From Anodontia alba (lineage: Eukaryota; Mollusca; Bivalvia; Lucinida; Lucinidae): a stretch of 64,000 nucleotides of DNA. Position numbers and translations under genes: made by a program. The stretch's first letter is position 1. Each line of letters starts with the position of its first letter. The DNA lies in contig OZ024828.1 in NCBI GenBank assembly GCA_964016985.1, positions 26,666,581-26,730,580 of the forward strand, written 5' to 3'. Under the pieces are notes generated by a model. It searched no databases. It was not told where the DNA came from and saw only the letters and a list, made by a program, of their open reading frames with translations. Positions 43,968-53,961 of this stretch are shown piece after piece.

Positions 43968-45169
43968 TATGCTCCCAACTTTGAAGAAGTTGGAGGGGCA
44001 TATTGCTTCTAGGGCGTTCGTCCGTCCGTGCGTTCGTCACGCTTTTTAATGCATAGCATAACGTTAGAAACGTGCATGCTACTGTTATGGATTCCTCATG
44101 AAAAACAGCTGACAAGTATTTTGTCCTCGACAGGATTATGCCCCTTTCCTGAGTTATGACTCTTTGAAAAAATATGGATGCAATCTTGTCAGCAAAATAT
44201 CGCAAAAACTATTGAAGCTAGAGCCTTGAAACTTGATGAATAGACTGGTAGTGATGAGTAGAAGCTCTGATTAACATTTGAATAAATTTTAAAAAATAAT
44301 TCGCGAGTTATGGCCCTTTGTAACTTCGGGCATTTTTACATTGTCAGCAAAATATCTCAAAAACCTGTTGGAACTGGAGCCTTGAAACTTGGGGAATTGA
44401 TTGGTAATGATGAGAAGGTGGCCTGATTAACTGTTGAGTAAATTCTGAAAACTATTTCATGAGTATTGGCCCTTTGTAAATTTGAGCATTTTCGCTTGTC
44501 AGCAAAATATCTCAAAAACTAGTGAAGCCAGAGTCTTGAAACTTGATGAATAGATTGGTAGTGATAAACAGATGACCTGACTATATGTAACTTTTGAATA
44601 AATTCTAAAAAGTACTTAATGACTTATGAACCTCTGTAATTTTGGTTATTTATACTTTGTCAGCAAAGTATCTCAAAAACTGTTGGAGCTAGAGCCTTGA
44701 AACTCGGTGAATTGAATGGTAATGACGTGTAGATGACCTGGTTAACCTTTGAATAAATACAGAAAAATATTTCATGCATGAGTAATGGTTAATAAATTTG
44801 GGAGTTTTTCCCGTATCAACAAAATATCTCAAAAACTGTTGGAGCTAGATAAATAGATTGGAAGTGATGAGGACATTGGAGGGGCCTATTGCTTCTGGCC
44901 ATAATGGCACTTTGTAAATTTGGGCCATTACTTATGGCGTTTTTCCCTTGTCAGCAAAATATGTCAAAAAATGTTGGAGCTAGAGCCTCATAATTTGATG
45001 AATAGATTGGTAGTGATGAGAAGATGACCTGATAAACTTTTGAATACGTTCTGGAAAAAGATTTCAGGAGTTATGGCCCTTTGTAGATTGGGCCATTTTT
45101 ACCTTGTATTATCTTTAGAGGCAAGCATATTGTTGGGAGCATAGTGTTTTACAAACACAATTTCTAATT
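43968..45169 (+). mobile_element. Helentron-like element, family P, second copy
   Basis: A second start (TATGCTCCCAACTTTGAAGA) with its hairpin and CGTCCGTCCGTGCG, then ~300-bp units. The 3' end has TGTTGGGAGCATA, the hairpin GTGTTTTACAAACAC (45144-45158) and CTAATT. It either inserted next to the 42747 copy or the two are one composite. Confidence 0.75.
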
Positions 45170-45216
45170 GTTGTTTTGTTTGTTTGTTTGTTGTTTTTTG
45201 TTGTTGTTGTTGTTGT

Positions 45217-45470
45217 GAATCGTCTGCTGCAGGCAATTTACATGAAATGTCTGGACTTATTTTCTCTGAAAAAAAATCAAGCTTTTATTTTTCATAGAAA
45301 GAAAATAAGTTGAAATTTCATGTGAATCCAAGCAGACGATCCACATGAAATGTTAAGACTTACTTTCTCTGAAAAATAAAAGAAAAAAATACTTCAAGCA
45401 GACGAGTTACATGAAATATCAAGATTTAATTTCTCTGAAAAAAATATTTCAAATTGTCGTCTGCTAAAAA
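45217..45470. repeat. Foldback 'CACATGAAATGTC' repeats before exon 2a
   Basis: Several inverted and direct copies of GACATTTCATGTGAATC / CACATGAAATGTCAAGAC with AGAAAATAAG between, ~80 bp before the exon acceptor. The same occurs at 48449-48650 before exon 2b and, in diverged form, at 59239-59480. Confidence 0.65.
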
Positions 45471-45547
45471 AAATTACTTGGAGCTTAAGGGTTAGGGAAG
45501 TTGATCCAAAAGCAAAAGTACTTTATCTACCTATTGTTCTTTTATAG

Positions 45548-46344
45548 GTAAATGGACCCTTTATTCAATAGTTCAGACAACAGAAGCAGTTAAATGGACA
45601 GAGCTGATGCACGGTTACATGTTTTTCCCGGAGCTAACCTACAACAGATCCCATTTTATGTTTATTGCATCCACGACAATCACGTTTAGTAAAGACGCTC
45701 ATTTTATTCGTGATAACATTTGGGGCTTCCCATCGCCTTTCCATTTTATATCAGGTCTTTCAAACGTTGGCAACACGTCATTTACCGTTTCTCAAGATAT
45801 GTTTGATTATAAGTCTGGGAGGAAGATACAGTCATCCGTGAACAAGACTGTTTACGTTGACGCAAAGACGCGGAAACCAACCAGACTACCAGACTGGTTT
45901 ACCAGTAAAGCCAAGCAGTTTTTAGACCTAAAAAGAAAAGAAAGGCAGTCTATAGATAAGACGGATCCAGTCAACATTCCTGATAATGCCTTTCAGTACG
46001 ATATCAAAGCTTTGCAGAGTGACTGTGATTTTAATTTGCATGTGAACCAAGCCAGTTTTCTGAAATGGTGCACAGATGCAGGTGCAATGGCTGTGTTAAA
46101 CAGAAAATATAAATCTTTTACCGAAGATATCGGCATGTTTGCAATAGAAACACTTTCTGTCCAATACAAAGGTGAAGTTCTTAGAGATGAGACTGTTACT
46201 GTGTTTACATGGGAAGATGATAGTGAACCAAGAACGTTACATTTTGCATTGAAAAACTACGACAGTCTTGTAATGATTGCCAAGATGAAGTATTACGAGA
46301 ATGAACCTGTCGTGGCAATGGAAACAATGATCCCAAAGCTTTGA
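45548..46344 (+). CDS. Acyl-ACP thioesterase-like protein, last exon copy a (intact)
   Basis: Starts after a good acceptor (TTCTTTTATAG, AG at 45546-45547) and runs 265 codons to TGA (46342-46344). Joined to 21314-21458 it would give 313 residues, in the size range of FatA/FatB-type thioesterases. The first hotdog domain ends with SSVNKTVYVDAKTRKPTRLP (a long strand ending in V-x-VD, then TRKP). The second begins near FQYDIKALQSDCDFN. DFNLHVNQ holds D-x-N-x-H (about residues 209-213), the signature that positions the thioester in plant FatB enzymes, followed by FLKWCTDAGA, where plants have YIGW. A Glu in QYKGEV could match the plant catalytic Glu, but the Cys after it is Val. The substrate is unknown. 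There is no signal peptide. This copy is the best candidate for the functional last exon. Confidence 0.78.
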
Positions 46345-46439
46345 ACTGCCTCAGCATGTACCCGTGAATTTAACTGTCAGCTTGAAATTCTTTGTCTAAA
46401 CCATTCGTTATACAGATTCTAAATAGCTAGTTGTAAATG

Positions 46440-46640
46440 ATATGACTCCAGATAAGGCACTTTTTCAACCAAAAAGTATGGATATTTTGCTTATTTTTAC
46501 ATGAAAACATATGTAGTGTGTACTCATTAGAAGCGCCTCGCCGAGGCGCTTCTGATGTGTACACACAACATATTCTTTCATGTAGAAATAATAAAATAAT
46601 TGCCTTATACAACTTCTTATCAAACAAAGGACAATACATC
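46440..46640. mobile_element. Palindromic hairpin just 3' of exon 2a
   Basis: AACATATGTAGTGTGTACTC ATTAGAAGCGCCTCGCCGAG is mirrored by CTCGCCGAGGCGCTTCTGAT GTGTACACACAACATATTCT (each given in two parts), a hairpin of about 50 bp per arm at 46507-46580. It lies about 160 bp after the stop codon. It could therefore be part of the 3'UTR if the transcript reads through. A twin lies at 49685-49780. Confidence 0.8.
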
Positions 46641-46934
46641 TTTTGTAAAGAAGCAAATATGGAAGACAAACTGTGTTTCAAAATTTATTTTTACGCCCAT
46701 TACTCATATAATTAATCAGAAAAATCACAAAGGGCAAAAGTGAAGGAAAAATACAAAATGTTATAGGCAGGGAGCAAATTCCTTGAGCAGTCTGCGCACG
46801 TGCGCAGTAATGCCAGATCAAAGGTTTTGCTATTCACTTTCTCAATTCAGGAAAAAAATAATTATGGGGATACCGGCCATAGAGATCAAAGATAACTGTG
46901 TAGCCTGTTAAATCTGCGTGACTCATCCGCTGTT

Positions 46935-47166
46935 ACCCAGCTGGCATTCTCCTTAAATCTATATTGGATCTATATCGGCCCGGCAGGAAACTGTCGGGCC
47001 GATAATGGTCCAGTATTGTAGCGTGAAACCGGGTCTTCTACGAAGTCAAGCTCCGCGGTCACCCATGCAGGCACTAACCGCGACCTCCGTTGCTTAACTT
47101 CGTAAAAAAACTAATCACTCCACCAGTGTCGCCATAAAAGCCGGCTTCCACAGCGAGGCTGTAGCA

Positions 47167-47235
<69 letters not shown>

Positions 47236-47330
47236 CGTTACATTCCCCTCCCCCTCATCTCTTAACTTCGTCCCGAAGTCAGTTGCACATGCCTCACTAG
47301 GCGAATCCGAGGGCGGATCCAAGCTTATTT
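46935..47330. repeat. TATCGGCCCG palindrome and (TA)n run, unit 1
   Basis: A hairpin TATCGGCCCGGCAGG / CCTGACAGTTTCC-type mirror (TGTCGGGCCGATAATGG) lies at 46970-47010. Then come AACCGGGTCTTCTACGAAGT and an uninterrupted TA run at 47169-47233. Confidence 0.8.
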
Positions 47331-47499
47331 TAGAAATCTACGCAAAGAGAGTAGTCCCAAGATTCATGCTCAGTGACTTAATCAAAGTACAAAAATCGTT
47401 TCAGCTTTACCCTCGACCAATCAAACTGCACTAAATTAGTTGATTTGGAATTATTTAAATGTTAGATCAAGTATGGCAAGGAGTTAAGGTTTTCCAGTA

Positions 47500-47776
47500 T
47501 CATTACGAAAACATGTCAAATATATAGAAAATTTCACCTTCAAAAACTAAAAAAAGTTCAGATATAAAAACTCTGATATTTTTCATATTTCTGCTCAAAA
47601 CATAGATTGTCAGTACTCATTAGAACCGCCTCGCCGAGGCGGTTCTAACGAGTACCAACAATCTATGTTTTTGAGCAGAAATAAAAAAAACAATATTGTA
47701 TACCCCTGTAAACCCCAGTTTTACTATACAAACGGCGACGTTTAAGGGGGTCAGTATTATACAGGCATGTTTTGGT
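47500..47776. mobile_element. Palindromic MITE H, copy 4
   Basis: Ends CATTACGAAAACATG / CAGGCATGTTTTGG; core AACATAGATTGTCAGTACTC and its mirror around CCGCCTCGCCGAGGCGG (47627-47643). Confidence 0.85.
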
Positions 47777-48730
47777 GATGTTAGAGTAAATTCAGTATAA
47801 AAGCATTGCTCCTAGCTGTATGATAGTTAGAATACGCGTGTTTCAACTAGAAATTCAAGTGTTTCTAATTTAGCTTAGAAAACAATAATTTCGGTAAAAA
47901 ATCATATTCATTTGAATCGCCTCGCCCAGGTAACTCATTTACATGCAAGTGCTACATCATGTTATCATGGAGAAATAAGAAACAAAAATATTGAGTCTTC
48001 ATATCTCGCTTTAGGCAAGGAAAGACTTGCCTAAGGACACCGGATACAGCTGGTAGATTTTTCCAACATTTTTAACAAGGAAGACAATTTTTCTGACTTG
48101 CAGTTTGCCTTCGTTCACATCAAGCCTCTTCCGAAAAGGGGTCTTATCTAAAAGGAAATAATTTACTCCTGTTTGGAGTAAGAAAAATAGGGAGCAAATT
48201 CTTTCCTGTTAGACTGGGCTCATTTTCAGAAGGGAGCAAAAATATTCTTGAAAGAGTTTTCTTCTATAAATGTGTATCGCGATCCAGTATTGATTTAATT
48301 ATAGATGTTATCAGAATGAATCTTGTATATTAAAGCCAAAACAAACGATTCACAACCTCTCTTATTTAGTCTTAAAGCGCCGATCTCATCTGCAACTGAC
48401 GACATTTTGGATTTTTTTCCAGAGAAAATAAGTCTTGACACTTCATATGAACCGTCTGCTGCAGGTGATTCACATGAAATGTCGACTTCTTCCTCTGAGA
48501 AAAAAAAAAGTATTTCAAGCTTTTATTTTTCATAGAAAGAAAATAAGTTGACATTTCATGTGAATTCAAGCAGATGATTCACGTGAAATGTCAAGACATA
48601 TTTCTCTGACAAATAAAAAAAATATTTCAAATAATTATTATCATCTGCTACAAATTTTGCTTGGAGCTTAATGGTTAGGGAAGTTGGTCCAAAAGCAAAT
48701 GTACTTTATCTACCTATTATTCTTTTGTAG

Positions 48731-49526
48731 GTAAATGGACCCTTTTATCGATAGTTCAGACAACAGAAGCAGTTAGATGGACAGGACTGTTGCACGGTTA
48801 CCTGTTTTTTCCGGAGCTAACCCACAACAAATCCCATTTTACGTTAGTTGCAGCCTCGAAAATCACGTTAAGTAAAGAAGCTCATTTATTCGTGATAACA
48901 TTTGGGGCTTCCCGTCGCCTTTCCATTTTATATCAGGTCTTTCAAACGTTGGCAACACATCATTTACCGTTTCTCAAGATATGTTTGATTATAAGTCTGG
49001 GAAGAAGATACAGTCATGCGTAAACAAGATTGTCAACGTTGATGCAAAGACGAGGAAACCAGTGATACTACCGAACTGGTTTACCAGTAAAGCCAACCAG
49101 TTTTTAGACCAAAAAAGAAAAGAAAAGCAGTCTATAGATAAGACGGATCCAGTCAATATTCCTGATAATGCCTTTCAGTACGATATCAAAGCTTTGCAAA
49201 GTGACTGTGATTCTTATATGCATGTTAACCAAGCCAATTTTCTGAAATGGTGCACATATGCAGGTGCAATGGCTGTGTTAAACAGAAAATATAAATCTTT
49301 TACCGAAGATATCGGCATGTTTGCAATAGAAACACTTTCTGTCCAATACAAAGGTGAAGTTCTTAGAGATGAGACTGTTATTGTGTATACATGGGAAGAT
49401 GATAGTGAACCAAGAACGTTACATTTTGCATTGAAAAAATACGCCAGTCTTGTAATGTTTGCCAAGATTAAATATTACGAGAATGAACCTGTCATGGCAA
49501 TGGACACATTGATCCCAAAGCTTTGA
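48731..49526 (+). pseudogene. Thioesterase-like last exon copy b, frameshifted
   Basis: The acceptor (TTCTTTTGTAG, exon from 48731) and phase are kept, and the sequence is about 90% identical to copy a by eye. A single T is missing in CTCATTTATTCGTG (about 48884-48887; copy a has CTCATTTTATTCGTG). This moves the frame, so the first part ends early and the rest is open only from about 48888 on. The key signature is also altered: DSYMHVNQ in place of DFNLHVNQ, so the Asn of D-x-N-x-H is Tyr, and CTDAG reads CTYAG. Stop TGA is at 49524-49526. Either a young pseudo-exon or, less likely because of the second lesion, a sequencing error. Confidence 0.8.
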
Positions 49527-49639
49527 ACTGCCTCAGCATGTACCCGTGAATTTAACTGTCAGCTTGAAATTCTTTGTCTAAACTATTCATGATATACATT
49601 TTCTATATAGCTAGTTGTAAATGATATGACTCCAGATAA

Positions 49640-49830
49640 TGCACTTTTTCAACCAAAAAGTATGGATATTTTACTTATTTTTACATGAAAACATATGTAG
49701 TGTGTACTCATTAGAAGCGCCTCGCCGAGACGCTTCTGATGTGTACACACAACATATGCTTTCATGTAGAAATAATAAAATAATTGCCTTTTACAACTTC
49801 TTATCAAACAAAGGACAATAAATCTTTTGT
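49640..49830. mobile_element. Palindromic hairpin just 3' of exon 2b
   Basis: The twin of 46440-46640; centre GCGCCTCGCCGAGACGC at about 49718-49734, with one arm mutated. Confidence 0.8.
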
Positions 49831-50349
49831 AAAGAAGCAAATATGGAAGATAAACTATGTTTCAAAATTTATTTTTACGCCCATTACTCATATGATTAAT
49901 TTGAAAAATTATAAAGGGCAAAAGCGAAGGAAAAATACAAAATGTTATAGGCAGGGAGCAAATTCCCTGAGCAGTCTGCGCACGTGTGCAGTGATGCCAG
50001 ATCAGAGGTTTTGCTATTCACTGTCTCGATTCAGGAAAAAAAATAATTATGGGGATACCGGTCATAGAGATCAAAGATAACTGTGTAGCCTGTTAAATCT
50101 GCGTGACTCATCCGCTGTTACCCAGCTGGCATTCTCCTTAAATCTATATTGGATCTATATCGGCCCGGCAGGAAACTGTCGGGCCGATAACGGTCCAATA
50201 TTGTAGCGTGAAACCGGGTCTTCTACGAAGTCAAGCTCCGCGGTCATGCAGGCACTAACCGCGACCTCCGTTGCTTAACTTCGTAAAAAAACCAATCACT
50301 CCACCAGTGTCGCCATAAAAGCCGGCTTCCACAGCGAGGCTGCAGAAGT

Positions 50350-50365
50350 GATATATATATATATA

Positions 50366-50456
<91 letters not shown>
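50350..50456. repeat. (TA)n microsatellite, unit 2
   Basis: A TA run of about 105 bp broken twice, longer than its unit-1 partner. It is followed by C-rich CCCCTCCCCTCC runs to 50545. Confidence 0.95.
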
Positions 50457-50459
<3 letters not shown>

Positions 50460-50606
50460 CGTTACATCCCCCCTCCCCTCCCCTCATTTGTAAACATATT
50501 CCGTTACCTTCCCCCCGGCCTCCCCTCCCCTCCCCTCCCCTCTCCTCATCTCTTAACTTCGTCCCGAAGTCAGTTACACATGCATTACTAGGCGAATCCG
50601 AGGGCG

Positions 50607-50997
50607 GAGCCTAGGACACTGTCTTCCACCGCTGCCACCAATGTAGCGTGAAACCGGGTCTTCTACGAAATCAAGCTCTCAACAAAAAAAAATATTCATA
50701 TAGCCCCAGATAAGGATATACCTTAAGTTTTTATTTGGGATATGTTTCTGTTTATTATTATTATTATTATTATTTGTTATTCATGCGTCATATTATATAT
50801 TGTTGATATTCAATGAGTACCCAAAATATATATTTTGGTGCAGTTATAGCTACATTGATTTTCAGAATTTTCCTCTTTAGTTGTAGTTGTTTTGTGAAAA
50901 GATATGAATAGTGCACTTTTTTGCATATACAGGCAACGAAAGTCTAGGAGGCTGAGTTTTTTTTTGTTTTTTTTTTTGCTTCCAAGGGCAACTTTTT
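50607..50997. other. Spacer after the duplication
   Basis: GTAGCGTGAAACCGGGTCTT (50643) repeats a phrase from inside the unit (50204), so a third partial repeat begins here and stops after ~50 bp. The rest is AT-rich with an (ATT)n run at about 50753-50775 and T-runs before the Helentron-like element. Confidence 0.6.
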
Positions 50998-52461
50998 AGC
51001 TCTGCACGAAGTGATCAAGGTAAGCTATAGGGATTGGTTAATGTCCGTCGTGCGGCGTCAACAATTACTTTAAATGCATACACCCCTGGGCCAATTTCAT
51101 TCAAACTTCCTAGGAATGTTGCCAAGATGACTTTTCCAAAAGTGCTAAAATGGTTTCGCTCCGATGAACAAGATTGCCACCAGAGCTAAAGATAGAAGAC
51201 TCTGTTTTGAACATCTGAATCAAAAGGCCAACTAACTCAAAACTTGGTAGGAAGTATCAGAGCGACGTATATGAACAATAGCTAAAATCGTTCCTATCGA
51301 AAATCCAAGATATGGTCGCCATGGCGGCCATCTTGATAATTTATTTTGAGCTTCTTCTCCTGAACCGAAATGACAGCTGACTTGAAACTTGGTAGGAAGT
51401 GTCAGGGTGACTTGCAAATCAAATATGACTAACATTGTTCCGATCGGAAATCCAAGATGGCCGCCGTCCAAGATGACCGCCACGGCAGCCATTTTGAGAG
51501 TCTATTTTGAACTTCTCCAAAACCGAAAGTCAAATTGACTCGAAACTTGGTAAGAAGTATCAAGGTGACTTGTAGGTCAAGAATAGCTGAAATCGTTCTG
51601 ATCGGAAAATCTATAGTGAACTTCTTCTCGTGAACGGAAAGGCCAGTTGACTTGAAACTTGGTATGAAGCATCGGGGCATCATGTAGATCAAAAATGCTA
51701 AACCTGCTCCGATCAAAATCTAAGATGGCCGCCACTTAACTTTTTCCATCTTCTCCTGAATGGAAAGGCCAACTGACTCCAAACTTGATAGGAAGTATTG
51801 GGGTCACTTGTAAATCAAAAGTAGCTAAAATCATTCTGATTGAGTCAATTGACTCGAAAGTTGATAAGAAGTATTGGGGTGATTTGTAGATCAAAATAGC
51901 GAAACTCGTTCCGATGGGGTCCAAGATGGTCGCCGTAGACGCCATGTTGAAAACCTATTTTGAACTTTTTGAACTTTTTCTATTGAACCGAAAGGCCAAC
52001 ACGTAACTTGGTTGGAAGTATCAGGGTGACTTATAGATCAGAAATAACTAAAATAGTTCCGATCGGAAATCCAAGACGGACGAAACAGCTGCCGTTTTGA
52101 AAATAATTTTCGAAATTCTTCTCCTTAACCCAAATGTCCAATTGACTCGAACTTTGGTAGGAAGTGCCAGGGCCTTTTGTAGATTAAAAATGGCTAAAAT
52201 CATTACAATAGGAAATCAAAGACGACCGCCATTTCGATTTTCTTCTCCTGAACCGAAAGGCAATTGACTGGCAACTTCATTGGAAGTATAGAGGTGACGC
52301 GTAGATCAAAAATAGCTAAAATCATTCTGATTGTAAATCCAAGGTGGCCGCCATGTTGGAAATCTATATTGAACTTCTTCTCTCGAATCGAAAGGCCAAT
52401 TGACTGGAAGTTTGTCTGGTAATCAGGTGAGCGAAACAGGGCCATATTAGCCCTCTAGTTT
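50998..52461 (+). mobile_element. Helentron-like element, family A, third copy
   Basis: Starts AGCTCTGCACGAAGTGATCA, has CCGTCGTGCGGCGTCAACAA, then ~130-170-bp units (GAAACTTGGTAGGAAGTATC, CGATCGGAAATCCAAGATGG). The 3' end has TCAGGTGAGC (52423-52432), the hairpin GGGCCATATTAGCCC (52439-52453) and CTAGTTT. The four minus-strand open frames here are repeat frames. Confidence 0.82.
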
Positions 52462-52683
52462 AGATTTTATGTAGTATTTTTCAATTATCTATACAACAGC
52501 TAAAGTGTCAGGTCCTGAAAAACTCGACTGTTTGAAAAATCTAAAAGGGGGATCCTTAGAAAATATAGTAGAAAATAGTAGAGTGTCTCATTCAGTCTCG
52601 TGAAGAATGAAATGCAACATTCCTCACGTCCCTAGTATCGCGTTAAGCAGAGTTCAGTGTATGAAATCAATTATCCCAAAGGA

Positions 52684-52915
52684 CGGCAACATTCTTTCGT
52701 GGAGATTGATCATGAAATATTTTCTACGGTCATTCTCTCCCTTCCGCTGATTCAAGAAGGGCAGTTGCCAGTTTCTGGCGAAAGAATGTGCACAATACTG
52801 ATTAACCGCTTAGAGGACTAAGCCTGCCCAGTAAATGTGTGGTTAGGTAAACTAACCGCGCTCGACATGATCCCATTGGGTTGACATGATCCCATTGGGT
52901 TGACACAAAAACCAG
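52684..52915 (+). mobile_element. tRNA-derived SINE, 5'-truncated
   Basis: GGCAACATTCTTTCGTGGAG through GATTAACCGCTTAGAGGACT matches the SINE body without box A or B. The last 20-bp block (GACATGATCCCATTGGGTT) is doubled at the end. Confidence 0.85.
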
Positions 52916-53250
52916 AGAATTTAATATCAAAACTGTATCTAAGTACGGAGTGACGTTTTACGGCCTCAACATAAGCACTTAACAACACCTGCGGCGATTA
53001 CAAATGATCTATCTGTGTAGCTGTGTCTATTAGAATTAAGAGCTAGGGATGAAGTTTTCCACCCCACCCTTGCCAAAGCTTTTACTATTGACCGTTCCAA
53101 GGCGGTATTTCTGTTGTAGTTTCTCTTCGTTTATTTTTTATTCTGTTTTTGATGTTGTGCTATATAGTCTTGCTATTTTAGGTAGTTTAACCCTTATCCT
53201 GTGCCTTGGGATGGCTGTGATTGTCATTGTGGTCTTGATATCTCCATACT
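52916..53250. other. Spacer, no gene recognised
   Basis: Contains a short hydrophobic open frame (53049-53255) without domain signature. CTATTGACCGTTCCAAGGCG (53084) resembles CTACTGACCGTTCTAAGGCA (13577), so part is an old dispersed repeat. Confidence 0.45.
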
Positions 53251-53480
53251 CATGAGCCGGAACGTGAGAAAACCTACCCACTGACATGTGCTCCCAATGG
53301 AGACTCAAATCAGCCTGCATATCCGCGCAGTCTGATCAGATTCTTCGTTGTCCGCATGAAGAAACAGCATCCTTGGCTATCCAAAATGCACATAGTGAAG
53401 ATTCTGATCAGACTGTGCGAATGCGCAGGCTGATCTGAATCTTCGCTGGGCGCACGTGTCCGAAGGTACGTTGTTAAGCA
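53250..53480. mobile_element. Palindromic MITE, CTGCGCATCCGCG family, copy 2
   Basis: GCATATCCGCGCAGTCTGAT (53318) and GACTGTGCGAATGCGCAGGC (53413) are inverted. Ends GAACGTGAGAAAACCTACC and GTCCGAAGGTACGTTG are a degenerate pair. It matches 14818-15035. Confidence 0.7.
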
Positions 53481-53511
53481 TTATTAATTCAAAAGCATAC
53501 ATACATACATA

Positions 53512-53843
53512 CAGTCGAACTTCCATGGAAATTTGTTCGAGAGATGGGTAGTTCGAGCCACTGAGGTTTAATCACGGCGCGAGGTCAGGAAGCAAATGGC
53601 GATAATTTATGGAAATGTTTTCGATCTTATACACAATAATGGTATGTTGCGTACACTCATTAGGATTACCTCGATGAGGCGATGCTAATGAGTGCACACA
53701 ACATACAATTTCATACTAATATAAGAATTCCCTAAATATTTGTTTTCTTGTGCTATCAGAAGAATTTCGTAGGGATTCAAAAACGAGTTCGAATAAACCG
53801 TGGTAAACGAGCCATCGGTGTTCGAGCCATTGAGGTTCGACTG
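53512..53843. mobile_element. Tc1/mariner-type MITE with TA target site
   Basis: Ends CAGTCGAAC / GTTCGACTG flanked by TA on both sides. TTCGAGCCACTGAGGTT and TTCGAGCCATTGAGGTT lie in both arms. A nested hairpin (ATGTTGCGTACACTCATTAG / CTAATGAGTGCACACAACAT) fills the centre at 53652-53708. It ends about 120 bp before thioesterase exon 2c. Confidence 0.8.
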
Positions 53844-53961
53844 TAAATACCAGAATTATACAGGAGTTGACGGGAAGCATAATGCTTGCATGCAAGGTGC
53901 GTTCTCAGATGTTGTGACTTATATTTGTATGATAATGCGTTTTAAAGCATTTCTGTTTCAG

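Larger units (their letters stand above)
45217..47324 (+). repeat. Duplication unit 1, segment c
   Basis: Matches 48449-50606 through the thioesterase exon, a 3' hairpin, the TATCGGCCCG palindrome and a (TA)n run, and ends at CGAATCCGAGGGCGGA. With 28715-29434 and 42540-42746 it rebuilds a unit collinear with 47325-50606. Confidence 0.88.
47325..50606 (+). repeat. Duplication unit 2, uninterrupted 3.3 kb
   Basis: A head-to-tail copy of unit 1 (28715-47324 with insertions removed). It contains MITE H copy 4 (47500-47776), a GGAGCAAATTCTTTCCTG foldback (48125-48235), the CACATGAAATGTC foldback, thioesterase exon 2b, the 3' hairpin, the TATCGGCCCG palindrome (50115-50210) and a (TA)n run. It abuts unit 1 directly and shows the empty sites of both large insertions found in unit 1. 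Confidence 0.88.

Noticed and set aside
47169..47233. Open frames made of Tyr-Ile repeats at the TA runs
   Set aside because: They are translations of (TA)n microsatellites.
53049..53255. Hydrophobic 68-codon frame resembling a membrane protein
   Set aside because: T-rich composition, no homology recognised, and it runs into a MITE.
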